This document shows positions 36,653-46,612 of a stretch of 64,000 nucleotides of DNA, one piece after another. The stretch lies in assembly GCA_022510545.1 (NCBI GenBank), contig JAFLTG010000001.1, forward strand, positions 1 through 64,000, given 5' to 3'. Within the stretch, counting starts at the first letter, position 1. Each line of letters opens with the position of its first letter. Source of the DNA: Lachnospiraceae bacterium. Its GTDB lineage: Bacteria > Bacillota > Clostridia > Lachnospirales > Lachnospiraceae. A program made the translations under genes and the position numbers. The notes beneath the pieces are model-generated. The model had not been told where the DNA came from and ran no database searches. It was given only the letters and a program-made list of their open reading frames with translations.

Positions 36653-39600
36653 ATGCAAAGCAGCAAACTGGGTGGCAAACGCCTGTTGAAAAAAGAACAT
36701 ATCAAAAAGGAAGCTCTCTACCGGTGGCTCTCACTGTTGCTAAGCATTTGTATGGTGTTCTCCATGTTAGGAGGCAGGATTTCTTTCTCTGTCCTTGCAC
36801 GAGAGATTGAACAGATAGAGCCGGAGAGCCGGGAAGAAATCGAGCAGACAGAGCCACAGGAGGAAGTCAAGGTCCGGCTGCTGCGGCAGATTAAGGATGA
36901 GGGCTGGAACCCCTACAGTGTGGACATGTCTATAGAAGAGTTCTACGCACTGATGGATTTGTTTCAGGAGGGTAGGTTGCCTATGGATGAAGAAGAGCTG
37001 GTGGCAGAGTCATCCAACACCGACCCGAATATCGAAGATGGGGAGAGCGGGAATGGCACCGATGAGCTGTATATCCCCAGTACTATGTTCCTGTTCAGTG
37101 GTCTGAATACGGAAAGCATGCCGGGCAGGGACTCCGCAGGTTATAACTGGGGCAAACCGTTGGAATATCATAATGATGCAGGTGATGAAAATTACCCTGC
37201 CGGTCTAAACTCCTATGACAATAACTACACCCGCCCTCCGGAGGGCTGGCGCGGCGTAGAGATAAAAGATAATATGCAGGCTTATGTCATCGTACCGGGC
37301 ATCAACAAAAATGATCATAATATTTCCGGCGATGTGGACCAGAAGCTGTTTCTTCAATACAACGGTTACTATGTCCGCCGGGTCACTGCCCAGAATAACG
37401 ATGTCACTATCCTGGGAGCCATAAAGCTGCAGGAGCAGAATACCTATCTCTATTATTACATCAACAATGAAAAACAGAGCACCGAGGTCAGTGTTACCAC
37501 CTTGCCTGAGGGTCAGAAGTTCATCATCCAGTACTACGTAAACGATTACAGCATCGAATATCAGGTGAAGATGAACGATGTCAACGGCGAAGATGTCACC
37601 CCTAAATGGGTAGATAATATCTTTGGCACGGACCGGACCACCAAGACCAATCTGGGTGCATATGCCTTCACCGCACAGGCGCCTGATGGCTACACACTTT
37701 CTTTCTATCTGGTAAAGAAGAATTCAGATGGCAGCTGGAGTAAGCCGAAGCTGCAGTTGGGAACGAAGGAAGAAAGGGAGAAGGACAGCGAAGGTTTGTA
37801 CACAGGCGTCAACGGTGGCTGGGCTCTGGGTGAGGAGCCGGTGTATGATAAAATATTACCAGGCAATGATTACTCGGTGCTGGTGAATACCGATAAAGGC
37901 CCCGGAACCTTGATGACGAGTGGTACCTTCTACAATAATCAGGTGGATGAAGACCGCCGCATCATCGCCGTACTTAGGCCAAAGTCCAAGCCGGTGTTTG
38001 CAGTTAGGCCTGTTCAGGAAGGGTTAACGGGTGTGAAAGGCCGTGGAACTGCAGCGGCGGAGGGGTATGACTGGGAAGCAGACTATGAATATGCCATTGG
38101 TAAGAGAAAAAAAGACCCATATCCCAAGCGCCCCGCTTCCTATCCTAATCTGGGAGATCCTGCAAGCCCAAACTGGGACTGGGGCAACAGCAATTCGGTG
38201 GAGATGAAGAAGGAAGCTGACGGCACTTATTCTTATTCCTGGATTTTTCAGACTAATACCCCGCAAGTAAGCTATTTCATGGATGCGTTGGAAGTTAACG
38301 GTGTGGGTATTACGGTTCCCTTTTACCCGCACTATTTATGGGACAATAAGAGTGGAGAGAGTATAGGCTCAGAGGGCGGAATGGATGCATGGTATGCAGA
38401 GACCACACTGCCCGACGGTGCAGTAGTCAGGGTGGAATATCTGCTCGTCTTTGGCAACGCTCAGCGTCATTACCGTATTATCGTCACCAACGCCCGGGCC
38501 AATGTCTCTATCACCGGTATGAACCTGAATATGTACATTACCGGCGCACCGGAGTTTTCCGTATACCATTTGGAAGGTGTTACCGGCGTCACCGTGGAGG
38601 ACAGCAACGCCCATGTGGAGGCAATACAATATTACGATAAAGGTGATACAGCAAAAGGTAAGAAAACTGGCTGGAGCGAAGATAGGCAGAAAGCAAATGT
38701 TGTCATCGACTCTATTGATTACAAGACAGGCGATACGAACAACGGCGGCGCAAACATCCGCTTTAAGCTGGCTAATGGGTACGATAGTCCCTACTATCTC
38801 TATGAGAGTGCCCGTGACGGCGTGATATATGGCAGGGACCACAGTCTCCAGGCCTCGGCCATGCGAGATGAGACCGGACATGTTGACCGAGAGAGTCAAA
38901 ATGCGGTGGTGCCCTATGTGTCCGACGGAACTAAGCCCTGGATGAGGTATGATGGGGATACACCAATACCGGTTACTAAGAAGGGCGAGTTGCTGTACGA
39001 TGAGGACGGAAACCCGTTTACCGACTGGAGCAAGATCAGGATTGGGGAAGATGATGAAGAGCAAGTCCTTATCCCCAGGTTGTATGCAACCCCCGGGCCT
39101 CATAATCCGGAGGATTCAACAGATCTGCCGCTAACGAAAGAGGAAGTCATAGCCGATAAGGGCGAAAAGGTGTTCAACTTCGGTGAGGATATAAATGTCA
39201 ATCTGAAGTCCAGGTATATTTACGAGGGTGCCGACGGTTGGTACTACATCCGGCTTACCGGACAGGGGCGGTGGATTAATGATGATATATATGTTGATCC
39301 CAGCAGCAGCGGAAATCCCTACAAGATTGCCCTGTTGACCATCGTGGCCCGTCCGAAGCGATATGTCGTGCGGTATATGCCAAACACCCTGGAGGGGATT
39401 GAGGACGCAGAAGGTAACGTTATCGTTGATGAACGTCTCCCGGGGAATATGCCGGTGATTAATCATTACGCTTCCTGTCCGAAATTCTTCCGGGAGGATG
39501 ATCCTGAGAAACCGGAGGAGCAATTCGATGACAACTCAGGCGCTTTCTACGACGTGGATGTCAATACCATCGCCGTGCTCAGACGAGACAAGCCTACGGA

Positions 39601-40627
39601 CCCTAAAAGCTATTACAAATTTGTTGACTGGGTACTGGTGGATGAAGACTACCAACCGGTCCGTCGGCATGTAATCGGCCCGGATGGCTATTGGCTTAAA
39701 GTTAACGGTGAGTATGTTATGGAGGAGGTTCACTTCACCAGTGGCTCCATCGATATTAAGGACATCTCTGTGTTCGGCATTCTGAACGACGATATGGGCG
39801 CCATTGATATGGACATATATGTCCTGCTGCTGATGCCCACCTGGGATAAAATTGAAAAGCCATTCCATTACACGGTGGCCTTGAACTGGGTGGATGCCTC
39901 AGGTGGGCTGCACGATAAATACTTCCATGGATATTGGTCAGATGTTCAGACTTATTATGAATTAGATGAGAAGGGACTGACCGTCAAGGTACTCACGGAG
40001 TCCGAACCCTTTAAGAAGTGGCTTGACCGGCACCCGGGCTACACCTTCTGGGATGCCGTCAACAATGCAACAGATGGTGTGTACTATAATGAGAGCGATT
40101 CCGCGCATGAAGACAGGGAATCTGATGCATATATGAATCTCACGGACGACGAAAAGAGCGAGGAGGAAAAAATCCGGGACGCCCTGGATGCCTATTTCCC
40201 TGAAATAAAAAATGAAAAGACAAGGCAGAAAAAGTATGATGCCGTCCTGAAATCACTGCTCAATAAGGATAAAGGGGGCAGTTCGGAGGTCGACGACTTC
40301 AACCGCAATGGTGACTACACCTTCACGGTCTGGGAGGACAAAGGCGTCATCGCCATTTGGATGTACGAGAGCGACCCTCAGCAGATTTCAGCCGGTAACG
40401 GAAACAGTGGAACCGAGCCGGGCAATTCGGAGATTTTTGCTCCCTCTTCAGAGGATAATCTGACGAACACACCAACGACATCGGACGCTGCCGGTCTGCC
40501 TCAGACGGGTCAGCTCTGGTGGCCGGTGCCGCTGCTTGTGGCTGTGGGAGGAGCCTTGCTTATGACCGGAGCATCGCTGTTTATCCGAAAAAAGGAATCC
40601 GAGGAGTTCGATGAACCTTATGATTAA
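36653..40627 (+). CDS. Large (1324 aa) cell-wall-anchored surface protein with LPQTG sorting signal
   Basis: N-term basic + hydrophobic signal peptide LSLLLSICMVFSMLGGRISFSVLA; C-term LPQTGQLWWPVPLLVAVGGALLMTGASLFIRKKE. Confidence 0.9.
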   Translation: MQSSKLGGKRLLKKEHIKKEALYRWLSLLLSICMVFSMLGGRISFSVLAREIEQIEPESREEIEQTEPQEEVKVRLLRQIKDEGWNPYSVDMSIEEFYALMDLFQEGRLPMDEEELVAESSNTDPNIEDGESGNGTDELYIPSTMFLFSGLNTESMPGRDSAGYNWGKPLEYHNDAGDENYPAGLNSYDNNYTRPPEGWRGVEIKDNMQAYVIVPGINKNDHNISGDVDQKLFLQYNGYYVRRVTAQNNDVTILGAIKLQEQNTYLYYYINNEKQSTEVSVTTLPEGQKFIIQYYVNDYSIEYQVKMNDVNGEDVTPKWVDNIFGTDRTTKTNLGAYAFTAQAPDGYTLSFYLVKKNSDGSWSKPKLQLGTKEEREKDSEGLYTGVNGGWALGEEPVYDKILPGNDYSVLVNTDKGPGTLMTSGTFYNNQVDEDRRIIAVLRPKSKPVFAVRPVQEGLTGVKGRGTAAAEGYDWEADYEYAIGKRKKDPYPKRPASYPNLGDPASPNWDWGNSNSVEMKKEADGTYSYSWIFQTNTPQVSYFMDALEVNGVGITVPFYPHYLWDNKSGESIGSEGGMDAWYAETTLPDGAVVRVEYLLVFGNAQRHYRIIVTNARANVSITGMNLNMYITGAPEFSVYHLEGVTGVTVEDSNAHVEAIQYYDKGDTAKGKKTGWSEDRQKANVVIDSIDYKTGDTNNGGANIRFKLANGYDSPYYLYESARDGVIYGRDHSLQASAMRDETGHVDRESQNAVVPYVSDGTKPWMRYDGDTPIPVTKKGELLYDEDGNPFTDWSKIRIGEDDEEQVLIPRLYATPGPHNPEDSTDLPLTKEEVIADKGEKVFNFGEDINVNLKSRYIYEGADGWYYIRLTGQGRWINDDIYVDPSSSGNPYKIALLTIVARPKRYVVRYMPNTLEGIEDAEGNVIVDERLPGNMPVINHYASCPKFFREDDPEKPEEQFDDNSGAFYDVDVNTIAVLRRDKPTDPKSYYKFVDWVLVDEDYQPVRRHVIGPDGYWLKVNGEYVMEEVHFTSGSIDIKDISVFGILNDDMGAIDMDIYVLLLMPTWDKIEKPFHYTVALNWVDASGGLHDKYFHGYWSDVQTYYELDEKGLTVKVLTESEPFKKWLDRHPGYTFWDAVNNATDGVYYNESDSAHEDRESDAYMNLTDDEKSEEEKIRDALDAYFPEIKNEKTRQKKYDAVLKSLLNKDKGGSSEVDDFNRNGDYTFTVWEDKGVIAIWMYESDPQQISAGNGNSGTEPGNSEIFAPSSEDNLTNTPTTSDAAGLPQTGQLWWPVPLLVAVGGALLMTGASLFIRKKESEEFDEPYD
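38883..38899. repeat. TTGAC-N7-GTCAA dyad
   Basis: ttgaccgagagagtcaa inside LPQTG surface protein. Confidence 0.8.
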
Positions 40628-41240
40628 GCGACATTGTGGTATGGTGTTGATGAACATTGGCATATTGGCTGTGGCGGCGGGAATTGGTCTGAGCGGCTAT
40701 AATCTGTGGGATAACTACCGGGTTGGCATTCAGGCCTACACCGTACTGGATGCCATTGTCCGGCAGCAGGAAGAGGTGGAGGAAACGGGCACAAACGAGA
40801 CTGCGTCCGGGCTTCCACCGGATCCTGGCCGGGAACTGCCGATACTGGAGGTGGACGGATACCGATATATAGGAACTGTCTCCATACCGGTAATCGATGT
40901 GGAGCAGCCGGTGCAGGAGGACTGGAGCCTTGCGCTGTTGAAAGCATCACCCTGTCGGTACATGGGCTCGCCGTATCAGGGAGATTTGATAATCTGCGCC
41001 CACAATTATGCCACACACTTCGGACGGTTGAAAAATCTGTCGCCCGGAGATGAAGTGATCTTCACTGATGCAGAGGGGAATGAGTTTCGCTATACCGTTG
41101 TGGAACTGGAGAGCCTTGCAGGTACAGCGGTGGAAGAGATGAAGAGCGGGGAATGGGATCTGACGCTCTTCACCTGTACAATGGGAGGTCAGGCGCGGGT
41201 CACGGTGCGTTGTGATCTGCTTGAAAACGATGGGGCATAG
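40611..41240 (+). CDS. Sortase (probably class C/D-like)
   Basis: YIGTVSIPVIDVEQPV...GDLIICAHNYATHFGRLKNLSPGDEVIFTDAEGNEFRYTVVE...WDLTLFTCTMGGQARVTVRCDL: catalytic His, TLxTC and Arg motifs. Confidence 0.9.
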   Translation: MNLMIKRHCGMVLMNIGILAVAAGIGLSGYNLWDNYRVGIQAYTVLDAIVRQQEEVEETGTNETASGLPPDPGRELPILEVDGYRYIGTVSIPVIDVEQPVQEDWSLALLKASPCRYMGSPYQGDLIICAHNYATHFGRLKNLSPGDEVIFTDAEGNEFRYTVVELESLAGTAVEEMKSGEWDLTLFTCTMGGQARVTVRCDLLENDGA

Positions 41241-41256
41241 CATCGGAAAAATAAAT

Positions 41257-41312
41257 AGTGGCATAACAAGCGGTAGGACATTACAGTTTTACCGCTATTT
41301 TTATGCCAAAAG
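41257..41312 (+). terminator. Nested hairpin downstream of sortase
   Basis: ggcataacaagcggta...taccgctatttttatgcc. Confidence 0.55.
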
Positions 41313-41509
41313 CCGGCTTACTATTTGTACAATCCGCCCCCTCTATGCCCCAGCTACAAAAAATTTAAAATTTTTTGAAGATAATCACGCTGATTTTCCG
41401 TTATAATAAATAGGAGTGTATCAATAAACGCTAAATTGCAGAAGACACTGTTATGCGCATCAAGTAAGGCACACAGAGAGGGGGTGGGCGTATACGCAGG
41501 GAAGAACAG

Positions 41510-42010
41510 TTGACCGAGTTGATTGATTCTTACCAGAATCTTGTGTTTTCCATCTGTTATAAAATGACTGCCGACTATTTTGCGGCTGAAGACCTTGCAC
41601 AGGACACCTTTCTATCTGCATATGAGCATTTGAAAACTTTTGACGGCACGAATCCCAAGGCCTGGATTTGCAGGATTGCCACCAATAAATGTCTCGATTA
41701 TATGTCGAATTCCGGGCGACGTAGCATTCCTACCGAGGACGTTTATCTGGGAAATGATATGCGTGCGGCGCCGATTGCGGATACGCCTGAGAACGTCTAT
41801 ATGGAGAATGAGATAAAGGAGATGCTCTTAATACATTGTCAGAAATTAAAGCCGCCCTATAACGAGATTGCAAAGGCATATTATTATGACGAAATGGATG
41901 CAAAGGAGATTGCCGCAATCAGAGGGCAGAAACTCAAAACAATACAGACGCAGATATACAGGGCGAGGAGTATGCTAAGAAAAATATACAGAAAGGAGAA
42001 CATCGCATGA
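41510..42010 (+). CDS. RNA polymerase sigma factor, sigma-70 family (ECF)
   Basis: LIDSYQNLVFSICYKMTADYFAAEDLAQDTFLSAYEHLKTFDGTNPKAWICRIATNKCLDYM; region 4 EIAAIRGQKLKTIQTQIYRARSMLRKIY; probable TTG start. Confidence 0.93.
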   Translation: MTELIDSYQNLVFSICYKMTADYFAAEDLAQDTFLSAYEHLKTFDGTNPKAWICRIATNKCLDYMSNSGRRSIPTEDVYLGNDMRAAPIADTPENVYMENEIKEMLLIHCQKLKPPYNEIAKAYYYDEMDAKEIAAIRGQKLKTIQTQIYRARSMLRKIYRKENIA

Positions 42011-42522
42011 AGAATATCAATGATGACTATCTTACCGATGAGGCTTTGGAAGAGCTTATTGCTTCGGTTGAATCAGAGCCGCTATTGCATCCGCCCAAGG
42101 GTTTTGGGGACGAGATAATATATCATATACGCCAAAAAAGAAAGTATAAAAAGAATCTGCAGTTGTTTTCCTACAGTATGAAAGTGATTGCAGCAACTGC
42201 GGCGTCGCTGGCGATAGTACTTGCAGTGCCGGATAATATCAGCAGAGAGGAAGGTCCGATGACCGGAATCATATCACAGTTGCAGGACGGTATAGAGAAT
42301 AGTCAGATGAACAAGGCAGAGGATCAGGATAACATAATGAAGAATCAGGCAGACGGAACAAACGATCATAAACAGTTCGGTCAGGAAAGAAAAAAATCAT
42401 ATGATGAGAGATTTACCTATAAACTCAATAAACATATGGACGAATATGTCAGTATAGTAAACGGAAAATTGAATGAATTAGTACGAATGGAGGTAAAGTT
42501 TAATGAGAAAGAAGAAGAATAG
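42007..42522 (+). CDS. Putative anti-sigma factor / sigma-linked membrane protein
   Basis: Overlaps sigma gene stop by 4 nt; single TM KVIAATAASLAIVLAVPDNIS; cytoplasmic N-term. Confidence 0.6.
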   Translation: MKNINDDYLTDEALEELIASVESEPLLHPPKGFGDEIIYHIRQKRKYKKNLQLFSYSMKVIAATAASLAIVLAVPDNISREEGPMTGIISQLQDGIENSQMNKAEDQDNIMKNQADGTNDHKQFGQERKKSYDERFTYKLNKHMDEYVSIVNGKLNELVRMEVKFNEKEEE

Positions 42523-43174
42523 ATTTTTATTATTTTGCTTTTCATTTTTGCCGGGAGCAGGAGAGTTATATCTGGGATTTATGAATATGGGGCTCAGCCT
42601 GATTTTGACATTTTCACTGTTATGGGTGGTTGTTGGTGTTACAAGCATTGGAATACTTTCATTTTTACCAATGGTACTTTGGGTATACAGTTTCTTCCAT
42701 GCTAATAATTTAGGCGCCTTGAGCGATGAAGAATTTTACAGAATAGAAGATACTTATCTGTTTGGTTTGGACCACAAGGAAATGGAGTCTCTTAAAAAAT
42801 CTTTATCCGGACGTTACAGAAAAGTCGCTGCAATAATTTTGATACTGTTGGGAATTTCAATGTTATGGGATGTAACAACAGACTATATATACGATATGGT
42901 AGGTCCTGATTTCTATTATGCGTATGTTGCCCGTTATGTAAATGCTATCAGCTCAGATCTGCCACAGCTTATTATAAGTATAGTTATTATCTGGTGCGGG
43001 GTTAAGCTTATACGGGGTAAGAAGATTGAGCTGGATAACATAGAGGAAAGTACAGAGAAAAATGCGCATAACGGCATGTATCAGAACGTAAGTCCGAATA
43101 TGAACCAAACCGGAAATCCGAATATGAATCAAGATATGAACCATGATTCTCAGCAGGGAGGGGGTCAGCAATAG
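42503..43174 (+). CDS. Multi-pass membrane protein of the ECF operon
   Basis: FLLFCFSFLPGAGELYLGFMNMGLSLIL...; Asn/Met/Gln-rich tail SPNMNQTGNPNMNQDMNHDSQQGGGQQ. Confidence 0.65.
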   Translation: MRKKKNRFLLFCFSFLPGAGELYLGFMNMGLSLILTFSLLWVVVGVTSIGILSFLPMVLWVYSFFHANNLGALSDEEFYRIEDTYLFGLDHKEMESLKKSLSGRYRKVAAIILILLGISMLWDVTTDYIYDMVGPDFYYAYVARYVNAISSDLPQLIISIVIIWCGVKLIRGKKIELDNIEESTEKNAHNGMYQNVSPNMNQTGNPNMNQDMNHDSQQGGGQQ

Positions 43175-43175
43175 C

Positions 43176-44666
43176 ATGGAAAGGATGATGAATCAATCAA
43201 ACAGTTTTGACCAAACTGGTCAAAGTAATAAGGAGGCATACCATACACGCAGAGTAGGCTCATTTACATGTGGCCTGATGCTGGTATTGTACGGAATATT
43301 ATTTATGGTTCATATCATACAGCCGAAATTAAACTATAATCTGATTTTTGAATTGTGGCCGCTCATACTGGTCTTCCTCGGAGTGGAGATTCTTATAAGC
43401 TGTACCGGAAGGAATCAGGAAAAAAAGAAATATGTCTATGACTTTGGGGCAGTATTCCTTATATTTATAGTTGCATTCTTTGCGATGGTAATGTCGGTTG
43501 TTAGCTATTATAACGAATATTATGACAGAGTTTACAGCGCTGATGCGGACAGTGAAGGTAATGCAGGTTATGCTCAGACCGTCAGCGGTTCAAAGGACTT
43601 TGCCGCAAAAGATATAAATTCAATAAACCTGAGTAACGAATTCTGGGATATAAAGGTTATGCCTTCAGAAGATAGTGATATTCATGTCAGTTATAACGGA
43701 ACGATGCGTGGCGGTGAAGACACAGTTAGACTTAATCAGGTACAGGACAGTATTGTTATGGAAATAAGGGAAGTTCCATATACTGTAAATATTCCGTTCT
43801 GGCATAGTGTGAATTATGGAAGGATTGGCGGAGAGGCAGTACTTTATCTTCCGGAGAATGATACCATAGTCCTGAATCTTAACAATGAATCCGGAGATAT
43901 GCTGCTTAAGGATGTTTCCTGTAAAACTTTTGTGCTTGATAATGAATATGGCAATGTAAACCTTGAGAATGTTGTCTGTGCAGCAGATTTTTCGTATGAA
44001 AATAATTCCGGGAATATCCGGATTCAGAATATTTCCTGCGAGGGGCTTAAATTAAATAATGATTATGGAAATGCAAATCTTAACAATATTTACTGTAAAG
44101 GTTTTGATTTTAATAACGATTCCGGGAATATTAAGATTGAAAACAGTTCCTGCGGGGACTTTGATTTAAATAATGGATATGGTGACCTTAAGTTTAACAA
44201 TACTTCATTTGGGACTTTTGTATTAAATAATGATGCCGGACGTATTGATTCGAAGAATATAACAGTCAAAGATGCTGATATTAAAACAAATTCAGGAAAT
44301 ATAGAAATAGTGGAAAGTAGTGTAGACGTCGCCAGAATAGATACAGATTCCGCATCTATGACATTTGACGGGGTTTTGGCAGGTTCCCTGAATATCAAAT
44401 CAGCATATGGCAATGTAAATTTAAAGGACATCGACGTAAAGACAGAGACAACCATATCCAGCGACTCAGGAAATGTCAATGTCCGGTATAAAGATAAGCC
44501 GGATGACATATCTTTTGATATAAGAAGCGAATATGGCAATATAAGACTCGGCCTGCAGAACGTACAATATGAACATAACTCGGATACTGAAAAAAGAGGA
44601 ATTATCGGAAACGGAACATATAATATACGGGTTGAGACTGACAGCAGTAATATTACGCTGGAGTAG
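43176..44666 (+). CDS. DUF4097-like beta-helix repeat membrane protein
   Basis: Four-TM-like N-term followed by about 12 units of ~19-20 aa (LNNESGDMLLKDVSC, LDNEYGNVNLENVVC, YENNSGNIRIQNISC, ...). Confidence 0.8.
   Translation: MERMMNQSNSFDQTGQSNKEAYHTRRVGSFTCGLMLVLYGILFMVHIIQPKLNYNLIFELWPLILVFLGVEILISCTGRNQEKKKYVYDFGAVFLIFIVAFFAMVMSVVSYYNEYYDRVYSADADSEGNAGYAQTVSGSKDFAAKDINSINLSNEFWDIKVMPSEDSDIHVSYNGTMRGGEDTVRLNQVQDSIVMEIREVPYTVNIPFWHSVNYGRIGGEAVLYLPENDTIVLNLNNESGDMLLKDVSCKTFVLDNEYGNVNLENVVCAADFSYENNSGNIRIQNISCEGLKLNNDYGNANLNNIYCKGFDFNNDSGNIKIENSSCGDFDLNNGYGDLKFNNTSFGTFVLNNDAGRIDSKNITVKDADIKTNSGNIEIVESSVDVARIDTDSASMTFDGVLAGSLNIKSAYGNVNLKDIDVKTETTISSDSGNVNVRYKDKPDDISFDIRSEYGNIRLGLQNVQYEHNSDTEKRGIIGNGTYNIRVETDSSNITLE
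43207..43223. repeat. TTGAC-N7-GTCAA dyad
   Basis: ttgaccaaactggtcaa inside DUF4097 gene 5' end. Confidence 0.85.
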
Positions 44667-44688
44667 AATATAAGCTGTATATTACTTT

Positions 44689-45192
44689 TTATAACTCCTC
44701 ATATTCGATTTCACATTTATAAAGAAATTTCCTGACGGCATCATCCCATAAACCGTCCACACTTTTATCCATAACGAAGGAGTGGAAAGCGGTACCTGTA
44801 ATAAGGGTAAGGGAGGTGCCGTCATATTTAATTGTAAAAACCAGAGCTTTAAGCTGTTCAAAAGTGACATCTGTGTCACCTTTTTCTAAAATATTATGTA
44901 CCTGTTCAGGAATCAGATGAAGGATAAATTTGAAAGCACAGGGTGTCTTAGTCCCTTTAATCAAAGAATAGCAAATAGGACGCACCTGTTTCCAAGTGCT
45001 GAAATCATAGGGTCTAAGCTCCTTATCCTCCCATTCCTCTGTGCTGTAAAAATCCCTATTCTGATGACCGTCTATAATAAAGGTGTTATATGTACTTATA
45101 GAGGCCTCTTCCAGCATAAAAACATCAAAGGCCTCCGATGCCAGCAGTTTGCCCATAAATTGTTTAATATTCTTTATTTTTAATGCTATCAT
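44689..45192 (-). CDS. DUF5721-like family protein
   Basis: MIALKIKNIKQFMGKLLASEAFDVFMLEEASISTYNTFIIDGHQNRDFYS...; recognised as a conserved Lachnospiraceae/Clostridia family. Confidence 0.65.
   Translation of the reverse strand: MIALKIKNIKQFMGKLLASEAFDVFMLEEASISTYNTFIIDGHQNRDFYSTEEWEDKELRPYDFSTWKQVRPICYSLIKGTKTPCAFKFILHLIPEQVHNILEKGDTDVTFEQLKALVFTIKYDGTSLTLITGTAFHSFVMDKSVDGLWDDAVRKFLYKCEIEYEEL
44865..44878. repeat. TGACA-N4-TGTCA dyad
   Basis: tgacatctgtgtca inside DUF5721-like gene; same 14-mer as 20346. Confidence 0.85.
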
Positions 45193-45360
45193 TATTTTGC
45201 TCCTCTATAAATTAAATTCTATTAAAATATAACTATCAAATAAATTCTGTAAATTAAATTTTATTAAAATAATACTATCAATTAAATAATATTAATTCAA
45301 TATAAAACTATTGTAAGTTATTAATAATCAACTGATTTTTCATAAAAGTGGAAAATACTA

Positions 45361-45389
45361 TTTACAATAAAACATAACCGTGTTATTAT
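45361..45389 (+). promoter_or_regulatory. Promoter upstream of degV-like gene
   Basis: TTTACA-N17-TATTAT. Confidence 0.5.
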
Positions 45390-45430
45390 AAGTAGTAATT
45401 AAAACTACATGGAATAGTTGTGAGGATCTT

Positions 45431-46267
45431 ATGAAATACAAAATAGTAGTAGACAGTTGTTGTGAAGTACCGGAAATATACAGTAATGATGAGCGTTTTG
45501 AAATAGTTCCTCTATCCTTAGAGGTAGGAGATTACTGTATTATGGATGATGACAATTTTGACCAGGCGGAATTTCTGGCGCAGGTTGCATCCTGCCCTAA
45601 GTGTCCCAAATCTGCCTGTCCCTCCCCTGAAAAGTATGTGGAAGCATATAAAACAGAAGCAGAGAATGTTTTTGTTATTACCCTATCGTCACATCTCAGC
45701 GGAAGTTATAACAGCGCAGTGCTGGGTAAAAATCTGTATCATGAGCAGTATGGAGAAAAGAATATTTATGTTCTGGATTCCGAAAGTGCCGCCAGCGGTG
45801 AGACACAGTATCTGTATAAGATAGTTGAATTACAGGAGAAAGGACTTTCTTTTGAAGATACGATTAAGGGAGTGGAAGCCTTTCGTGATGAGATGAAGAC
45901 TTACTTCATTCTGGATAATCTTGAGACTCTGCGCAAGAACGGCAGGATGAGCGGGGTAAAAGCTATGGTTGTATCCACTCTGAACATTAAACCTATTATG
46001 TGTGGAAACCATGGTGTCATAGAGCAGAAGAGTCAGGCTATAGGAATGAAGAAAGCAATAAGCAAGCTGGCTGATATTATGAATACGGAAGTGCCGGACA
46101 TAGAGAACAGGATCCTTATGATATCTCAGTGTAACTGCCCTGACAGAGCCGAATATATGAAAAATGAACTTTTGGCAAGGACCAAGGTCAAAGACGTAGT
46201 GATAATGGATACCAGAGGGGTAAGCAGTATGTATGCCAATGACGGTGGCATAGTTGTTACGATATAA
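45431..46267 (+). CDS. DegV family fatty-acid-binding protein
   Basis: YKIVVDSCCEVPE...CPKSACPSPEKYVEAYK...VFVITLSSHLSGSYNSAVLGKNL...LRKNGRMSGVKAMV. Confidence 0.95.
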   Translation: MKYKIVVDSCCEVPEIYSNDERFEIVPLSLEVGDYCIMDDDNFDQAEFLAQVASCPKCPKSACPSPEKYVEAYKTEAENVFVITLSSHLSGSYNSAVLGKNLYHEQYGEKNIYVLDSESAASGETQYLYKIVELQEKGLSFEDTIKGVEAFRDEMKTYFILDNLETLRKNGRMSGVKAMVVSTLNIKPIMCGNHGVIEQKSQAIGMKKAISKLADIMNTEVPDIENRILMISQCNCPDRAEYMKNELLARTKVKDVVIMDTRGVSSMYANDGGIVVTI

Positions 46268-46315
46268 TAGGTTTTATAAATAGCATTGTCTAAAATAAGT
46301 GCAAAAATGTGCGGA

Positions 46316-46609
46316 TTAAAGTATTTTGAATTGAATTGGAGAATAAATAAGTATTATAATCACAGCAAGTTGTATGAGTAAAATTGCTGGCATCCCATAG
46401 AGGAAGTACCAATGTCGCGTTTTATGGCGGAAGAGATGCATTGCTATCGTAGTGCCAAGACTTCCGCCGATTAACGCAACAACAAAGAGCGTGGATTCAG
46501 GAATCCTCCATGCTCTTTTTTTTGCTTTATATTTGTCAATGCCCATTAAGGCAAAGCCAACCAGATTAATTATTATCAAATATGTAACAATATATGAGAT
46601 AACATCCAT
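46316..46609 (-). CDS. DUF1294 family membrane protein
   Basis: IINLVGFALMGIDKYKAKKRAWRIPESTLFVVALIGGSLGTTIAMHLFRHKTRHWYF. Confidence 0.92.
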   Translation of the reverse strand: MDVISYIVTYLIIINLVGFALMGIDKYKAKKRAWRIPESTLFVVALIGGSLGTTIAMHLFRHKTRHWYFLYGMPAILLIQLAVIIILIYSPIQFKIL

Positions 46610-46612
46610 ATT

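Noticed and set aside
38369-39103. 244-aa minus-strand ORF inside the LPQTG protein gene
   Set aside because: Shadow ORF in GC-richer DNA; no RBS or domain; the sense frame is clearly coding.
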